52,023 nt of DNA from an uncultured Gammaproteobacteria bacterium. GTDB lineage: Bacteria; Pseudomonadota; Gammaproteobacteria; Pseudomonadales; Litorivicinaceae. The notes under the pieces are model-generated. The model worked only from the letters and a program-made list of their open reading frames with translations. It was not told where the DNA came from and searched no databases. Made by a program: the position numbers and the translations under genes. Below, piece after piece: positions 8,476-19,359 of the stretch (position 1 is its first letter; each line of letters begins with the position of its first letter). Where the stretch lies: NCBI GenBank assembly GCA_913057215.1, contig CAJXNQ010000010.1, forward strand, positions 1 to 52,023, in the 5' to 3' direction.

Positions 8476-8492
8476 GAAATCTGATGTATAGT
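8465..8492 (+). promoter_or_regulatory. Putative sigma-70 promoter for rodZ-ispG
   Basis: TTGGTA at 8465-8470 and TATAGT at 8487-8492 are separated by 16 bases; the -35 lies over the end of pilW. Transcription would start near 8499, about 20 bases before the rodZ ATG. The gap here (43 bases) is one of the larger ones within this plus-strand run. Confidence 0.38.
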
Positions 8493-8518
8493 CGCCCAAT
8501 ACGGCAAGAGATGACTGC

Positions 8519-9892
8519 ATGTCAACCGAACACGTTGAGCCACAGATTGATCAGGTGACACTCCCTGGCGAGATCCTCAAGGCAGCCCGCGAGGCGAAAG
8601 GGCTGACCATCGAAGAGATGTCGGCCATTTCCAATCTGACCAAACAAGTGATCCGTGGCATCGAAGCCAATGCATACGACGATTTGGCTGGCTTAAGTTT
8701 TGTCCGAGGTTACCTCAAGCTGTATGCCAAGAAACTCGGCGTCGATGAGACGACAGTCCTTGAGCCTTTCGATGCGTGGAAACGCGCCGAACAAGGTGAA
8801 AGCGTTGGTGATCAGAAACCCCGCGGCTTTGATTCAAACGCGTCAAAAGAGTCCGAGATGGGCGCGCCTTCGATGCGTTGGTACGCAATCGGCGGCGTTG
8901 TGCTTGTTGCGCTGCTGGCCACTGGTGTGGTCATTTCGACACAGGACTCGACCGAGATAGAGCCTGAGATTGCGCCCCGTGTCGATGCGCCTGAAGAGAT
9001 TGTGCGTCCAGCTTTTACAGAGCGCGACGAGTCCGCTCTTGATTCTGAGATCGATCCTGGTGAAGAGGTCCAACTGAGTGATGGAACTCGGACCGCCGAT
9101 GATCTTATTCCGACTGAGGAACCGACTGTCGATGCCAGCGAATTAGAGAGGTCGGATGAGCCGGCTGAGACGGTGGCGGCGTCGACGTCTGAAGCGGAGA
9201 GTCCTCCGCCGACTGCCGAAGCAACACCTGTTGAAACGACTGAGCCAACACCGGTCGTCGCTGAGCCCGAGGCAGTCGAGCAGGTCGTCAGCACTGACTC
9301 CGAAGTCGTTCAGGAATCGCCTGCGCAGACACCGGTGGAGCCGGCTTCCTCTGTCGCCTCGGCGGCACCAGAGCGCACCGACACACCGACAGACAACCCG
9401 CCAGTCGCATCCACGACTCCTGTTGAGCCTCCATCTGTCGACGAGCCATCGCAGGTCCGTGAAGAGCCACCAGTGCGTCAGCCGGTCTCCCAAGGGCGAG
9501 TGATCGCTGAGGCCGCCAATCTTGAAGCACCTTCGATTGATCCGGTTGCACCGGCCATGGAGGGCAGTCCAGCCGATGACGGGTTGCGCGTGCTGTCGGA
9601 GACGGTGACCGGTTCGAATGCTGCTGATCAGGCCATGGGTGATCGGGGATTGCTTGAAATGCGATTCACTGGGGAATCATGGGTTGAGGTTCGGGATGCA
9701 CGCGGCCGACTGGTCGTTGCAGATCTGATGGAAGCAGGGCGGTTTGTGTCCCTTCAGACCTTTGGGCCGATTGAGGTTTTGGTGGGTGCGGTGAGTGACA
9801 GCACTGTGATCTTTAATGGCGAGACGCTGGATTTATCGGGCCGGTCTTATCAGAATGTGGCTCGAGTCACACTGGGAGCCGAAACCAATTGA
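8519..9892 (+). CDS. rodZ: Cytoskeletal regulator RodZ
   Basis: The 457-residue inner-membrane protein links the MreB cytoskeleton to the elongasome. It has an N-terminal helix-turn-helix of the RodZ type (residues 15-85, with [13 protein letters not shown] and [13 protein letters not shown]), a single membrane span at about 121-140, then an unusually long periplasmic linker (about 145-365) rich in Pro, Glu, Thr, Val and Ser. A C-terminal DUF4115-type beta domain follows ([18 protein letters not shown] onward). E. coli RodZ is about 337 residues, so the linker accounts for the extra length. It overlaps ispG by TTGA. Confidence 0.92.
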   Translation: MSTEHVEPQIDQVTLPGEILKAAREAKGLTIEEMSAISNLTKQVIRGIEANAYDDLAGLSFVRGYLKLYAKKLGVDETTVLEPFDAWKRAEQGESVGDQKPRGFDSNASKESEMGAPSMRWYAIGGVVLVALLATGVVISTQDSTEIEPEIAPRVDAPEEIVRPAFTERDESALDSEIDPGEEVQLSDGTRTADDLIPTEEPTVDASELERSDEPAETVAASTSEAESPPPTAEATPVETTEPTPVVAEPEAVEQVVSTDSEVVQESPAQTPVEPASSVASAAPERTDTPTDNPPVASTTPVEPPSVDEPSQVREEPPVRQPVSQGRVIAEAANLEAPSIDPVAPAMEGSPADDGLRVLSETVTGSNAADQAMGDRGLLEMRFTGESWVEVRDARGRLVVADLMEAGRFVSLQTFGPIEVLVGAVSDSTVIFNGETLDLSGRSYQNVARVTLGAETN

Positions 9893-11010
9893 TTGAATCG
9901 CCGATTGTCCGACGGAAATCGCGACAAATCACCGTTGGCCAAGTGGCCGTCGGGGGTGATGCGCCGATTTCTGTGCAGTCCATGACCAACACAGATACGT
10001 TGGATGTGGCCGCGACCGTTGCCCAAATTGAAGCCATTGCTGATGCCGGCGCCGACATTGTTCGCGTCTCGGTGCCGACGATGGAGGCCGCAGAGGCCTT
10101 TGGGCGTATCCGTCAGTCTGTGCATGTGCCCTTGGTCGCGGATATTCACTTTGATCATAAGATTGCCCTACGGGTCATTGAGTTAGGTGTCGACTGTCTA
10201 CGAATTAACCCTGGAAATATTGGTCGTGAGGAGCGGGTGCGAGCGGTTGTATCGGCCTGCCGGGATGCCGGTGTACCAATCCGGATAGGCGTCAACGCGG
10301 GCTCGCTTGAAAAAGATCTCCAAAAAAAATATGGCGAGCCGACGCCCGAAGCCTTGGTCGAGTCCGCCATGCGTCACATCGATCTCCTCGATAAACTCGA
10401 CTTTCAGGAATTTAAGGTCAGTTTAAAAGCCAGTGAGATTTTCATGACCGTCGCTGCTTATCGGTTGATCGCCAGCCAAATTGAACAACCACTGCACCTG
10501 GGGATCACGGAGGCAGGCGGCTTACGAAGTGGCACGGTCAAGTCGGCGGCTGGCCTCGGCATGCTGTTGATGGATGGCATTGGTGATACTTTACGGATCT
10601 CGCTTGCGGCCGATCCGGTCGAAGAGGTCAAGGTCGGGTTTGATCTGTTAAGAGCGCTCAGACTTCGGACGCGTGGCATCAATTTTATTGCGTGCCCCAG
10701 TTGTTCACGCCAGACCTTCGATGTCATCGGGACCATGAATCAACTCGAAGCCAGACTTGAAGATGTGAAAACACCGCTGAATGTTGCGGTTATTGGGTGT
10801 GTTGTGAATGGGCCTGGAGAGGCCAAGGAAGCCGATCTCGGATTTACAGGTGGCAACCCAGAGAGCCTCGCTTTATTCATCGACGGTAAACCGGCAGATC
10901 GGCTGCCAGGCAGCGATTTTATTGATGCACTTGAAGCAAAGATCCGCGCGAAGGCCGACGAAAAAGAACAGGAACGTGCGCAATTAATTGCGCATTCGAC
11001 GGATAACTAA
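9889..11010 (+). CDS. ispG: 4-hydroxy-3-methylbut-2-en-1-yl diphosphate synthase
   Basis: This 373-residue [4Fe-4S] enzyme converts MEcPP to HMBPP in the non-mevalonate isoprenoid pathway. Cluster ligands are visible in ACPSCSRQ and in [11 protein letters not shown]; the N-terminal TIM barrel shows [10 protein letters not shown] and [11 protein letters not shown]. The start is TTG at 9889 inside a TTGA overlap with the rodZ stop, with GGGAG ten bases upstream; no better start exists before the conserved core. The rodZ-ispG-hisS order is standard. Confidence 0.96.
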   Translation: MIESPIVRRKSRQITVGQVAVGGDAPISVQSMTNTDTLDVAATVAQIEAIADAGADIVRVSVPTMEAAEAFGRIRQSVHVPLVADIHFDHKIALRVIELGVDCLRINPGNIGREERVRAVVSACRDAGVPIRIGVNAGSLEKDLQKKYGEPTPEALVESAMRHIDLLDKLDFQEFKVSLKASEIFMTVAAYRLIASQIEQPLHLGITEAGGLRSGTVKSAAGLGMLLMDGIGDTLRISLAADPVEEVKVGFDLLRALRLRTRGINFIACPSCSRQTFDVIGTMNQLEARLEDVKTPLNVAVIGCVVNGPGEAKEADLGFTGGNPESLALFIDGKPADRLPGSDFIDALEAKIRAKADEKEQERAQLIAHSTDN

Positions 11011-11012
11011 CC

Positions 11013-12299
11013 ATGACGATTCAATCAGTACGGGGCATGCCGGACGTCCTCCCCGAGCAGGCCGGTGGTTGGCTGTTTTTGGAAAATACTGCAAAGCAGA
11101 TCTTCGCAAATTTTGGCCTCACACAAATTCGCACACCAATCCTTGAAGAAACGCGTCTTTTTGCCCGCGCGGTTGGTGACGTGACCGACATTGTCGAAAA
11201 AGAAATGTACACCTTTGACGATCGCAACGGAGACAGTTTGACGCTCAGGCCTGAGGTTACAGCAGGTGTGGTGCGCGCGGCGATCGAGCACGGTCTACTG
11301 CATAACCAAACCCAACGTCTTTGGTATCAGGGACCCGCCTTTCGGTATGAGCGGCCTCAAAAAGGCCGATATCGTCAATTTCATCAGATTGGCGTTGAGT
11401 GCTTTGGTTTTGAAGATGCGGCAATGGATGCTGAACTGATTGAGATGACCAATGCACTGTGGCGTGCTTTGGGCGTGCGTGACGCTGTGACACTTGAGTT
11501 AAACACCATTGGATCACCGGCAGCACGACGTGCATATCGTGATGCGCTTGTGAACTATCTCAGGACGCATGAGGCCGCATTGGATGCCGAGAGTGTGTCT
11601 CGACTCGAGCGTAACCCGCTTCGCATCCTCGACTCAAAGAACCCAGAGATCCAGGCGTTACTGAATCAAGCGCCAACCATGGACGCGTACCTGACTGAAG
11701 AGGATCGGGCGCATTTCAGTCGACTGTGCGCACTTTTGGATGCCGCCGGAATTGACTATGTGCGCAATCACAGACTGGTTCGCGGCCTTGATTACTACGG
11801 TCGTACGGTGTTTGAGTGGACGACGGATGCGCTCGGGGCTCAAGGGACGGTTTGTGGAGGCGGACGCTATGATGGCCTCGTCGAGCACCTGGGTGGCAAA
11901 TCAACACCGGGCGTTGGATTTGCTTTGGGTGTGGAGCGGTGTGTGCTTTTGATGGAAACGCTCGATGTCATCCCTGAGAATATGCAGGCGCAGGCCGATG
12001 TCTATGTCATGGTACAAGCGGCCGAGGCTGAAGTTGTCGCTCGGCAGATGACGTCTGTACTGCGTGAACAGTTACCGGATGTACGGATTTTGATGCACAT
12101 CGGTGGCGGCAGTTTAAAAAGCCAGTTGAAAAAAGCAGACAAGTCGGGTGCGCAGATTGGTTTAATCCTCGGCGAGCACGAGTTAGTCGACGAGACCGTA
12201 TTGATCAAACCGCTCAGAGGCGGTGAACAGATCACCGTGGCACGCAACGAGGTGTCCAAGGTGATGCAAACGATAAAGGACAGTGCATGGACTATGTAA
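11013..12299 (+). CDS. hisS: Histidine-tRNA ligase
   Basis: This 428-residue class II aminoacyl-tRNA synthetase charges tRNA-His. Visible elements are the motif 2 region (FRYERPQKGRYRQFHQ), the His-specific HisA block (LVRGLDYYGRTVFEW), motif 3 (GVGFALGVERC), and the C-terminal anticodon-binding domain from about residue 330. The length is normal. It begins two bases after ispG, and its end overlaps the yfgM start by 13 bases. Confidence 0.97.
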   Translation: MTIQSVRGMPDVLPEQAGGWLFLENTAKQIFANFGLTQIRTPILEETRLFARAVGDVTDIVEKEMYTFDDRNGDSLTLRPEVTAGVVRAAIEHGLLHNQTQRLWYQGPAFRYERPQKGRYRQFHQIGVECFGFEDAAMDAELIEMTNALWRALGVRDAVTLELNTIGSPAARRAYRDALVNYLRTHEAALDAESVSRLERNPLRILDSKNPEIQALLNQAPTMDAYLTEEDRAHFSRLCALLDAAGIDYVRNHRLVRGLDYYGRTVFEWTTDALGAQGTVCGGGRYDGLVEHLGGKSTPGVGFALGVERCVLLMETLDVIPENMQAQADVYVMVQAAEAEVVARQMTSVLREQLPDVRILMHIGGGSLKSQLKKADKSGAQIGLILGEHELVDETVLIKPLRGGEQITVARNEVSKVMQTIKDSAWTM

Positions 12300-12946
12300 G
12301 AACCGATGAAGAAACAGCTGAACTGGTCAAACAGTGGTTGAGAAAAAATGGGCCAGGACTTCTAGGCGCCTTTGTCATTGGCGTTGGTTCGGTTTTGGGA
12401 TACCAGTGGTGGCAGCAAAACCAGATTGCACAAATCACGGATGCGTCTGCCAGCTATCAAGAATTGATTGAGTTGGCGTCTTTGAATTTTGCAGATCCGG
12501 ACACGGCTGCTGACTATGAGCGGATGCTTGCTGTTGGCGAACGCCTGCAATCTGCGCATGACGGATCGTATTACGCAGCACTGGGCGCTGGTATTCTCGC
12601 CGCTCAGGCTGTTGAACGCGGTGATTTTGATTTGGCGGTAAGCCAATTGACCTATGCTGAAGCTCAGGTCGAGACTCCTGAGCTCAAGTCCATGATGGGT
12701 CTTCGCTTAGCGCGATTGGAACTCGAGTTAAATCAGCCCGAGCAAGCGTTGTCGCGTGTGCGTGGGCTGACCGATTCATCCATGGCGGCCTCATTGAAGG
12801 AATTAGAGGGTGACATCTTGGTGGCGCTTGATTCGTTGCCAGAAGCTCGCGAGGTATACCAGCAAGCGAGCGAATTGATGCAAGCGCGTGGTCTGAATAC
12901 GGCGATTGTCGATTTGAAGATGGCTGCACTGCCGGAGGCGTTATGA
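12287..12946 (+). CDS. yfgM: YfgM-family membrane-anchored TPR protein
   Basis: The 219-residue product has a short cytoplasmic N-terminus, one membrane span (residues about 26-43, LLGAFVIGVGSVLGY), then helical TPR-like repeats in the periplasm. This matches YfgM/PpiD-associated proteins (DUF2133), which in E. coli bind the SecYEG translocon with PpiD. The ATG lies inside the end of hisS, and its own stop overlaps bamB by ATGA. The hisS-yfgM-bamB-der order is conserved and supports the name. Confidence 0.88.
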   Translation: MDYVRTDEETAELVKQWLRKNGPGLLGAFVIGVGSVLGYQWWQQNQIAQITDASASYQELIELASLNFADPDTAADYERMLAVGERLQSAHDGSYYAALGAGILAAQAVERGDFDLAVSQLTYAEAQVETPELKSMMGLRLARLELELNQPEQALSRVRGLTDSSMAASLKELEGDILVALDSLPEAREVYQQASELMQARGLNTAIVDLKMAALPEAL

Positions 12947-14067
12947 TGCGGAATCTTGCCGTTTTGAGTGGATTATTGCTCCTTGTCGGTTGTTCGAGCG
13001 CGCCGGAAAAGCCAGACCCCACTCGACTTGAGCGGATTGAAGCGCGCGTCTCAACCATCGAAGTTGAACAGGTCAATCTGGGTGCAGGCGATGAGACTGG
13101 ACTGCGGCCGGTCGTTTTTGAAGATCAAATTGCCGCTGCTGGCGGGTCTGGTAGGGTTGGCGTGTTTGACCAGATGCTGACCGAGCGTTGGGTCGTCGAT
13201 CTCGACCGTCCGATTGTTGGCGGTGTTGGATTTAACGGAGAGGCCGTTTTTGTGGTGACTGCCGACGCTGAATTGGTCGGATTAAACGCGACCGATGGCA
13301 GCGAACGCTTCCGTGTCCGTCTCCCGAGTGGTTCGACTACGCCGCCAGTGGCTGATCAAGATCGCGTCTATGTCAAAACACAAATCGGTCGGTTGATGGC
13401 CTTTGCGCAATCCAACGGGGATGTTTTGTGGGTCGAGGAGACTCAAGAGTCCGGCATTGGGATTCGTGGCAGTGCACCCATGACCTTGGCGGATGGATTT
13501 TTGTTTGTGCTGTGGGAATCCGGTCGACTGGTGACCTATCAGGCGGACAATGGACGGATTGCGTGGGAACGACAAGTTGCGGTCTCGCGAGGGCGCAGTC
13601 CGCTTGAACGGATTGTTGATTCCAAAGGAGCCCCGTCTGTCAGAAATGAGGTGGTGGCGACCGCGACCCGAAATGGACAGGTCTCGGTCTTGGATCGGAG
13701 TAACGGCCAAATTTTGTGGTCTGTTGACTCGGATGCCTACCCGGGCGCTTTGGTGGCGTTCAATCTCGTCACTGTGGTCGAAACCGATGGCACCGTCTCT
13801 GGATATCAACTGCAAACCGGTGAATCTGTGTTTTCAAACGAGGCACTGAAATACAGGGAGTTAAGTGCACCTGCAATCGTGGGCGCATCAATTGGTGTGA
13901 CTGACCTAGAGGGTGTCTTGCATCTGTTAAGCCCACAAACCGGTGAACTGGTTGGTCGTCTTGATACAGGATCAACAAAAGGGAAAGTGGCGCCTGTGAC
14001 AACATCCGAGGGTGCGCTCGTGCAATTGATGGATGGACGTCTGACACTGGTCGAGATCCGCCCTTGA
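12943..14067 (+). CDS. bamB: Outer-membrane assembly lipoprotein BamB
   Basis: This 374-residue lipoprotein belongs to the BAM complex that inserts outer-membrane beta-barrels. It has a lipoprotein signal with lipobox LLVGC, then repeated PQQ-type propeller blades seen as recurring [34 protein letters not shown] and [11 protein letters not shown] segments, consistent with an eight-blade beta-propeller. Length is close to E. coli BamB (392). It is flanked by yfgM and der as expected and overlaps der by TTGA. Confidence 0.94.
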   Translation: MMRNLAVLSGLLLLVGCSSAPEKPDPTRLERIEARVSTIEVEQVNLGAGDETGLRPVVFEDQIAAAGGSGRVGVFDQMLTERWVVDLDRPIVGGVGFNGEAVFVVTADAELVGLNATDGSERFRVRLPSGSTTPPVADQDRVYVKTQIGRLMAFAQSNGDVLWVEETQESGIGIRGSAPMTLADGFLFVLWESGRLVTYQADNGRIAWERQVAVSRGRSPLERIVDSKGAPSVRNEVVATATRNGQVSVLDRSNGQILWSVDSDAYPGALVAFNLVTVVETDGTVSGYQLQTGESVFSNEALKYRELSAPAIVGASIGVTDLEGVLHLLSPQTGELVGRLDTGSTKGKVAPVTTSEGALVQLMDGRLTLVEIRP

Positions 14068-15476
14068 ATACACCTGTGATCGCCCTCGTTGGGCGTCCAA
14101 ACGTGGGCAAGTCCACGCTGTTTAACCGACTGACTCGGACTCGAGATGCCTTAGTGGCTGACTTTGCAGGTCTGACTCGAGATCGAAAATATGGCCGTGC
14201 CCTGTTGTCCGGCCATCCTTTCATTGTGATTGACACAGGTGGCCTAACTGGTGGTGAGGCGGGTGTCGACGCGATGATGGCCGAACAGTCTAAAGCGGCC
14301 ATTGATGAGGCAGATGTGGTGCTCTTCATGGTGGATGCAGCCGAGGGGTTGGCCGCCTCAGATGATGTCATTGCGGCGCTCTTGCGGCGTACTGATAAGC
14401 CGGTCTGGTTAATGGCTAATAAGATCGACGGTCAGAATGCAGATGTGGTCTTGGCTGATTTTTATGCCCTGGGTTTTGGTGAACCATTACCCATCGCTGC
14501 ATCACATGGGCGTGGTGTGGGACACCTCACCGATCGATTGTTGGCGCACTTTTCGCTCTCAGACATCGATCCTGAGGCCGAGGATGCGTATCGACCGGAT
14601 GCACCCGGAATTCGGATTGGCGTGGTCGGTCGACCCAATGTGGGGAAGTCAACGTTGGTCAATCGCATGCTTGGCGAGGAGCGTGTGGTGGTGTTTGACA
14701 TGCCTGGCACGACTCGCGATTCAATCTACATTCCGTTTGAACGCCATGGAGCAACCTACACGCTCATTGATACAGCCGGCGTTCGGCGTCGTGGGCGTGT
14801 CAGTGAAACGGTCGAGAAGTTTTCCATTGTCAAAACCTTGCAGGCCATTGAGGACGCCCACGTTGTGGTGCTGCTGATCGATGCACAAGAGGGATTGGTC
14901 GAGCAAGATTTGCATTTGATCGGAACAGTCGTGGATGCAGGCCGCGCGCTGGTGGTCGCAGTCAATAAGTGGGATCACCTGGAGCCTGAAGTGCGCGAGC
15001 GTGTGCGCGCTGGACTCAGTCGTCGTTTGAATTTTATCCCCTGGGCTAAATTTCACTACATCTCGGCGTTGCATGGCACCGGCGTTGGCGATCTGTATCG
15101 CTCAATTGAAAAAGCACACCAAGCGGCAACGACGAAGTTTTCCACCAATCAATTGACGCGTATTCTCGAAGATGCAGTGGCTGATCATCAACCGCCTTTA
15201 GTCCGTGGGCGACGCATCAAACTGCGTTATGCGCATCAGGGTGGCATGAACCCGCCACGCATTATTATTCATGGAAATCAGACGTCCTCGGTACCTGATC
15301 CATATCGACGTTACCTCGAGAACGTGTATCGCAAGGTTTTGAATATTTCTGGCAGTCCCATCAAGATCGAATTCAAATCGGGCGAGAACCCGTTCGCAGG
15401 GCGAAAAAATAAGCTCACGGAGCGTCAAATCCAGCGTAAACGGCGCCTAATGCAGTTTGTCAAACGCAAGCATTGA
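14064..15476 (+). CDS. der: GTPase Der (EngA)
   Basis: This 470-residue protein with two tandem GTPase domains acts in 50S ribosome assembly. Two P-loops are seen ([12 protein letters not shown] near residue 10 and [12 protein letters not shown] near residue 190), with NKID and NKWD specificity motifs, then the C-terminal KH-like domain ending in a basic tail. The start is TTG at 14064 in a TTGA overlap with bamB, placing the P-loop at the usual distance. It ends directly against the smrB stop on the other strand, without any base between them. Confidence 0.96.
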   Translation: MNTPVIALVGRPNVGKSTLFNRLTRTRDALVADFAGLTRDRKYGRALLSGHPFIVIDTGGLTGGEAGVDAMMAEQSKAAIDEADVVLFMVDAAEGLAASDDVIAALLRRTDKPVWLMANKIDGQNADVVLADFYALGFGEPLPIAASHGRGVGHLTDRLLAHFSLSDIDPEAEDAYRPDAPGIRIGVVGRPNVGKSTLVNRMLGEERVVVFDMPGTTRDSIYIPFERHGATYTLIDTAGVRRRGRVSETVEKFSIVKTLQAIEDAHVVVLLIDAQEGLVEQDLHLIGTVVDAGRALVVAVNKWDHLEPEVRERVRAGLSRRLNFIPWAKFHYISALHGTGVGDLYRSIEKAHQAATTKFSTNQLTRILEDAVADHQPPLVRGRRIKLRYAHQGGMNPPRIIIHGNQTSSVPDPYRRYLENVYRKVLNISGSPIKIEFKSGENPFAGRKNKLTERQIQRKRRLMQFVKRKH

Positions 15477-16034
15477 TCAGGTGCGGGCCCAACGATCGTC
15501 CATCAAGCCGCGCGTTAAGATGTTGACGACCCCTGTCCCCCCATCGGATCGCCTGGCGCTGGAAAAGGCGACGATGTCTGGATTGTTTTTGAGCCACCGA
15601 TTGACCAAGCCTTTTAAAACAGCTCGACCATCGGCGCTGTGTCGTCCGACCCCATGCACGATGCGAAGGTGCGTCAGCCGTTTCTCGCGGAGTAACTGAA
15701 ACACGTGGGCGACTTCGGTCGCGGCCTGTTCGACCGTGTGTCCGTGCAAATCGATTTCCAGTTGTGCCGGAAACGGCAGTTCATCCAATAATCCAGCAAT
15801 GTGACGATCTGCATCGTAGGCGATGTAGTGCAGCGGCTTGAGCGGATTGGCGGGCGGCGGATCTTCGGTCGACAGGCCATGGCGAGCCGGCATGACGTCG
15901 GCATCCTCGGCACGATTGCGTGCTTCGGCGATTGCCGCGCGGCTTGGTCGCTTGATCGGGCGAATGCGAGGCTCCTTGTTCAGCTGTCGCACGCCGCTCT
16001 CTTCCATTAACGTTTTGAATGCATCGTCACTCAT
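15477..16034 (-). CDS. smrB: Smr-domain endonuclease, SmrB-type
   Basis: The 185-residue product has an N-terminal extension and a C-terminal Smr domain with the DLHG motif at residues 95-98 and HGVGRH at 127-132. In E. coli SmrB, which lies divergent to prmB as here, the Smr domain cleaves mRNA between collided ribosomes. The conserved position beside prmB-aroC and the DLHG motif make SmrB the best assignment. The gene starts at ATG 16034 and converges on der with abutting stop codons. Confidence 0.88.
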   Translation of the reverse strand: MSDDAFKTLMEESGVRQLNKEPRIRPIKRPSRAAIAEARNRAEDADVMPARHGLSTEDPPPANPLKPLHYIAYDADRHIAGLLDELPFPAQLEIDLHGHTVEQAATEVAHVFQLLREKRLTHLRIVHGVGRHSADGRAVLKGLVNRWLKNNPDIVAFSSARRSDGGTGVVNILTRGLMDDRWART

Positions 16035-16075
16035 GCAATCACCATAGGGTGTTTTTGGTCGCTTTCAAAGTTCGC

Positions 16076-16104
16076 TTGCCGATTGTGGGCGGAGTGACTA
16101 GGCT
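16076..16104 (+). promoter_or_regulatory. Putative promoter giving near-leaderless prmB mRNA
   Basis: TTGCCG at 16076-16081 and TAGGCT at 16099-16104 are spaced by 17 bases. The -10 box ends only six bases before the prmB ATG, so transcription would start at or next to the start codon. The nearest purine-rich site (GGAG) is 16 bases upstream of the ATG, too far for normal use. Both boxes are imperfect. Confidence 0.33.
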
Positions 16105-16110
16105 TCGGCC

Positions 16111-17019
16111 ATGACTGAATTAGCGACGCTTCGCGATTTTTTACGATATGCCTTGTCCGAGTTAAGCCAGCACCCCGTGGTGTTGGGTCAGGGAACCGAT
16201 TCGCTGTGGGATGAAGCCTTGGCACTCGTATTTGGCAGTGTACATTTGCCCCCGGATGGGGATGACAGGCTGTTGGATGCATGTTTGACCCTGGCCGAGC
16301 GTGATCGGTTGATGCGTATGATTCAGGCTCGAGTTGAGGAGCGTATGCCGGTTGCCTACCTCGTCGGGCGTGCATGGTATGGCGGTGTTCCATTTCAGGT
16401 CGACCCGCGGGTGCTCATCCCGAGAAGTCCAATACTTGAGTGCATTGAGGCAGAATTCAGCCCGTGGTTCAGCCCACCGGCAGATCGACCCGTTCGGTGG
16501 CTGGATCTGTGTTGTGGCTCTGGATGTCTTGGCATTCTGACTGCACTGGCGTTTGAAGAAAGTACCGGCGTCTTGGCGGATTTGGACGCTGGAGCCTGTG
16601 AGGTGGCTCAGTCCAACGTGCGCTTACATGGGCTTGAGAATCGGCTGGAGGTGATCCAGTCAGACTGTTTCGATGCGCTGTATGACGACCGGTTCGATGT
16701 CATTGTCTGTAATCCACCTTATGTCGATGCTGAAGATATGGATACGTTGCCGCCTGAGTTTCGCCATGAACCCAGCCGAGCGCTTGAATCAGGGGACGAC
16801 GGGTTGGATCTTTCGCGCCGCATCTTAAATCAGGCCGCCGATTGGTTGACAACAGATGGTGTACTGTTTCTCGAGGTGGGGAATTCTTGGGGTGCGTTGG
16901 ATCAACTGATTCGTCCCCGACTGCAACATGATTTGAATTGGCTGGCGTTTGAACGCGGGGGACATGGCGTTGTCGTGCTCTCTCGTGACGAGTTGGACCG
17001 GTTATACTCGGCGTTTTAA
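16111..17019 (+). CDS. prmB: 50S ribosomal protein L3 glutamine methyltransferase
   Basis: This 302-residue SAM-dependent enzyme methylates a glutamine of ribosomal protein L3. It has the HemK/PrmB fold: an N-terminal helical part, the SAM motif DLCCGSGCLGILTA, and the catalytic NPPY at residues 201-204 in CNPPYVDAEDM. PrmB is preferred over PrmC by the neighbours smrB and aroC, the E. coli arrangement. No good ribosome site is seen before the ATG. Confidence 0.93.
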   Translation: MTELATLRDFLRYALSELSQHPVVLGQGTDSLWDEALALVFGSVHLPPDGDDRLLDACLTLAERDRLMRMIQARVEERMPVAYLVGRAWYGGVPFQVDPRVLIPRSPILECIEAEFSPWFSPPADRPVRWLDLCCGSGCLGILTALAFEESTGVLADLDAGACEVAQSNVRLHGLENRLEVIQSDCFDALYDDRFDVIVCNPPYVDAEDMDTLPPEFRHEPSRALESGDDGLDLSRRILNQAADWLTTDGVLFLEVGNSWGALDQLIRPRLQHDLNWLAFERGGHGVVVLSRDELDRLYSAF

Positions 17020-17031
17020 TTAGGAACTCTT

Positions 17032-18135
17032 ATGAGCGGAAACACATTCGGGACCTTGTTTACTGTGACAACAGCGGGCGAAAGTCACGGCCCGGGACTG
17101 GTTGCAATTGTCGATGGATGTCCACCGCAAATCCCCTTGTCTGTTGACGACATTCAAATTGATCTGGATCGTAGGAAGCCGGGTCAGAGTCAGCATACCA
17201 CCCAGCGACGTGAGGCCGATGAGGTCGAGATTCTCTCGGGCGTGTTCGAGGGGCAAACTACAGGGACTCCGATTGCGCTCTTGATTCGAAACGCCGATCA
17301 ACGCTCTAAAGATTACTCCGAGATCAAAGACATCTTTCGGCCTGCACATGCGGATTACACCTATGAGCAAAAGTATGGCATTCGCGATTATCGCGGCGGC
17401 GGACGAAGCTCAGCGCGTGAGACCGCGATGCGAGTGGCCGCCGGTGCAATCGCCAAAAAAGTATTGAGCACGCTGTTCGACGTGCGCGTGCGCGGGTGTC
17501 TCACGCAGTTGGGTCCGATTGAATGTGCGATCAAAGATTGGGATCAGGTCAACTCGAATCCGTTTTTTTCTGCCGACCCTGAGCAGCTTGATGCGCTGGA
17601 TCAATTCATGCGCGATCTCAGACGCGATGAGGATTCGATTGGTGCCAAATTAACAGTGGTCGCAGAGGGTCTGCCTCCCGGATGGGGTGAACCCGTGTTT
17701 GATCGACTCGATGCAGACATTGCACATGCACTGATGTCAATCAATGCAGTCAAAGGGGTCGAGATTGGTGAAGGTTTTTCGGTGGTGAATCAACGCGGTT
17801 CGGCGCATCGTGATGCCATGCGTCCTGAGGGATTTTTAACCAATCACGCAGGCGGTGTACTCGGCGGAATCAGTACAGGCCAGCCGCTCGTGGCTCATTT
17901 GGCTCTGAAACCAACGAGCTCAATTACCACACCCGGGCAAACCATCGATCGAACCGGTGTCAGTCGAGATGTGGTGACCAAGGGTCGACACGATCCCTGT
18001 GTGGGAATTCGCGCCACACCCATTGCTGAGGCCATGGTTGCTCTGGTGCTGTTGGATCATGCGTTGCGCCACCGCGGACAAAATGCCCATGTGACTTCTG
18101 AGACTCCAATCATTCCGGGTCTTGCTTCGACGTGA
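17032..18135 (+). CDS. aroC: Chorismate synthase
   Basis: This 367-residue FMN-dependent enzyme makes chorismate from EPSP, the last shared step toward Trp, Phe, Tyr and folate. Family signatures are visible: GESHGPGL near residue 16, RRRPGQS-type [13 protein letters not shown], and the central [13 protein letters not shown]. Length is standard. It lies 12 bases after prmB and overlaps the MFS gene by GTGA. Confidence 0.97.
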   Translation: MSGNTFGTLFTVTTAGESHGPGLVAIVDGCPPQIPLSVDDIQIDLDRRKPGQSQHTTQRREADEVEILSGVFEGQTTGTPIALLIRNADQRSKDYSEIKDIFRPAHADYTYEQKYGIRDYRGGGRSSARETAMRVAAGAIAKKVLSTLFDVRVRGCLTQLGPIECAIKDWDQVNSNPFFSADPEQLDALDQFMRDLRRDEDSIGAKLTVVAEGLPPGWGEPVFDRLDADIAHALMSINAVKGVEIGEGFSVVNQRGSAHRDAMRPEGFLTNHAGGVLGGISTGQPLVAHLALKPTSSITTPGQTIDRTGVSRDVVTKGRHDPCVGIRATPIAEAMVALVLLDHALRHRGQNAHVTSETPIIPGLAST

Positions 18136-19298
18136 GTCGGCCGGTTCCGGCTGCGCGTTTAGGCGGTCTGTATGGGCTGTACTTCGCGATCGTCGCCTTG
18201 GCCGTCGGTTGGTTTGGTCCCTTTTTCGCATCCATCGGCTTCTCATCTGAACAAATTGGGATTGCGATTGGGGTTTTAACGGGCTCGAAGATCCTTGCGC
18301 CCTATGTGTGGGGCTATATCGGGGATCACGTCTCCAATCGGTTGCGCGTTGTCCAGGCAGGTATGGCCGGCTCGCTCTTGATGGCCTTTTTTCTGCTCAC
18401 TGAGTTTGACTTTGTTGGACTCTGTTTGATCTTGTTTGGGTTTGGGCTGTTTTGGAACGCCATCATCGCCCAGTTTGACACCCTTACGCTTGCCTACCTC
18501 AAGGGTCAGCATCACACCTACTCGCGAATCCGCGTGTGGGGCTCTGTTGGCTTTATTGTGATGATGTTGTCAGCGGGGTGGGCTTTTTCTTGGATTCCTT
18601 TTGATGTGCTGCCGCTTTTGATGATTGCCGGACTGGCTACATCGGGGCTCTTGTCCTTGACGCTCCCAACCTTGGAGTCTGAACCCGCGTCAACCGATCC
18701 TCCGGTTCCTATTTGGCAGGTGCTGCGTCTGCCGGTGGTGCTGTTGTTTTTCTTCATTGCTGCCATGAATCAGTTTACCCATGGTCCACTGAACGTGTTT
18801 TTTACGCTCTATGTTCAAGAGGTTGGCTATAGCGCATTTGAAGCGGGTCAGCTTTGGGCTCTCGGTGTCTTTGCCGAGGTGGTCCTGTTTTTCGTGCTGC
18901 CGCGCTATCTCGCTCGATTGGATTTAAGACATCTTTTGGTCCTGTCTCTGGTCTTGTCAGGGCTTCGATGGTTCGGTACGGCCTGGTTTGTGGAGTCCGC
19001 CATCGTGTTGATGGGGCTTCAGTTAATTCATGCGTTTAGCTTTGGTGCAATTCATGCGGTGAGTATTGAATTTGTCAGGCGTTGGTTTCCAGATCGCCTG
19101 TCAGGACGAGGTATGGCGCTCTACAGTGGATTGGTCTTTGGCACCGGTGGTGCCCTTGGCTCATTGAGTTCCGGATATCTGTGGGATGCGCTGGGCGGAG
19201 GGCGCACATTTGAGTGGATGGGCGTGCTGACGTTGATAACAGCCTGCGTTGCCTGGTTTGGGCTTCGATCTGCCCGGCTTGAGGCACAACAGGTGTAA
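18132..19298 (+). CDS. MFS transporter (HcaT/MFS_1-like)
   Basis: This 388-residue membrane protein has about 12 hydrophobic segments. It shows the GxxxD-type loop after TM2 ([12 protein letters not shown]) and the [14 protein letters not shown] block characteristic of the HcaT-like/nucleoside-symporter branch of the major facilitator superfamily. The substrate cannot be read from sequence. The start is GTG in a GTGA overlap with aroC; a transporter follows aroC in Pseudomonas as well, from memory. The name 3-phenylpropionate transporter used for some relatives should not be transferred. Confidence 0.82.
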   Translation: MSRPVPAARLGGLYGLYFAIVALAVGWFGPFFASIGFSSEQIGIAIGVLTGSKILAPYVWGYIGDHVSNRLRVVQAGMAGSLLMAFFLLTEFDFVGLCLILFGFGLFWNAIIAQFDTLTLAYLKGQHHTYSRIRVWGSVGFIVMMLSAGWAFSWIPFDVLPLLMIAGLATSGLLSLTLPTLESEPASTDPPVPIWQVLRLPVVLLFFFIAAMNQFTHGPLNVFFTLYVQEVGYSAFEAGQLWALGVFAEVVLFFVLPRYLARLDLRHLLVLSLVLSGLRWFGTAWFVESAIVLMGLQLIHAFSFGAIHAVSIEFVRRWFPDRLSGRGMALYSGLVFGTGGALGSLSSGYLWDALGGGRTFEWMGVLTLITACVAWFGLRSARLEAQQV

Positions 19299-19305
19299 TC
19301 GACAC

Positions 19306-19333
19306 TTTGGTTAGGCCCGTAATCTGCTAAACT
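19306..19333 (+). promoter_or_regulatory. Weak promoter candidate for leuCDB
   Basis: TTTGGT at 19306-19311 and TAAACT at 19328-19333 are 16 bases apart in the 61-base gap before leuC. The leuC start itself has a strong GGAGG eight bases upstream. There is no room for a leucine attenuator with leader peptide, so control would have to be by a DNA-binding regulator or none. Confidence 0.28.
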
Positions 19334-19359
19334 GGCGAGCTACTTTTGGAGGAACCACC

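Noticed and set aside
9143-9503. Open frames on both strands inside rodZ
   Set aside because: Arg/Ser-rich shadows created by the repetitive Pro/Glu/Thr linker codons; no ribosome site and no recognisable domain.
16039-16056. CACC-ATAG-GGTG followed by five T, resembling a terminator
   Set aside because: Only a four-base stem, and it lies at the 5' side of two divergent genes, where no transcript is expected to end.
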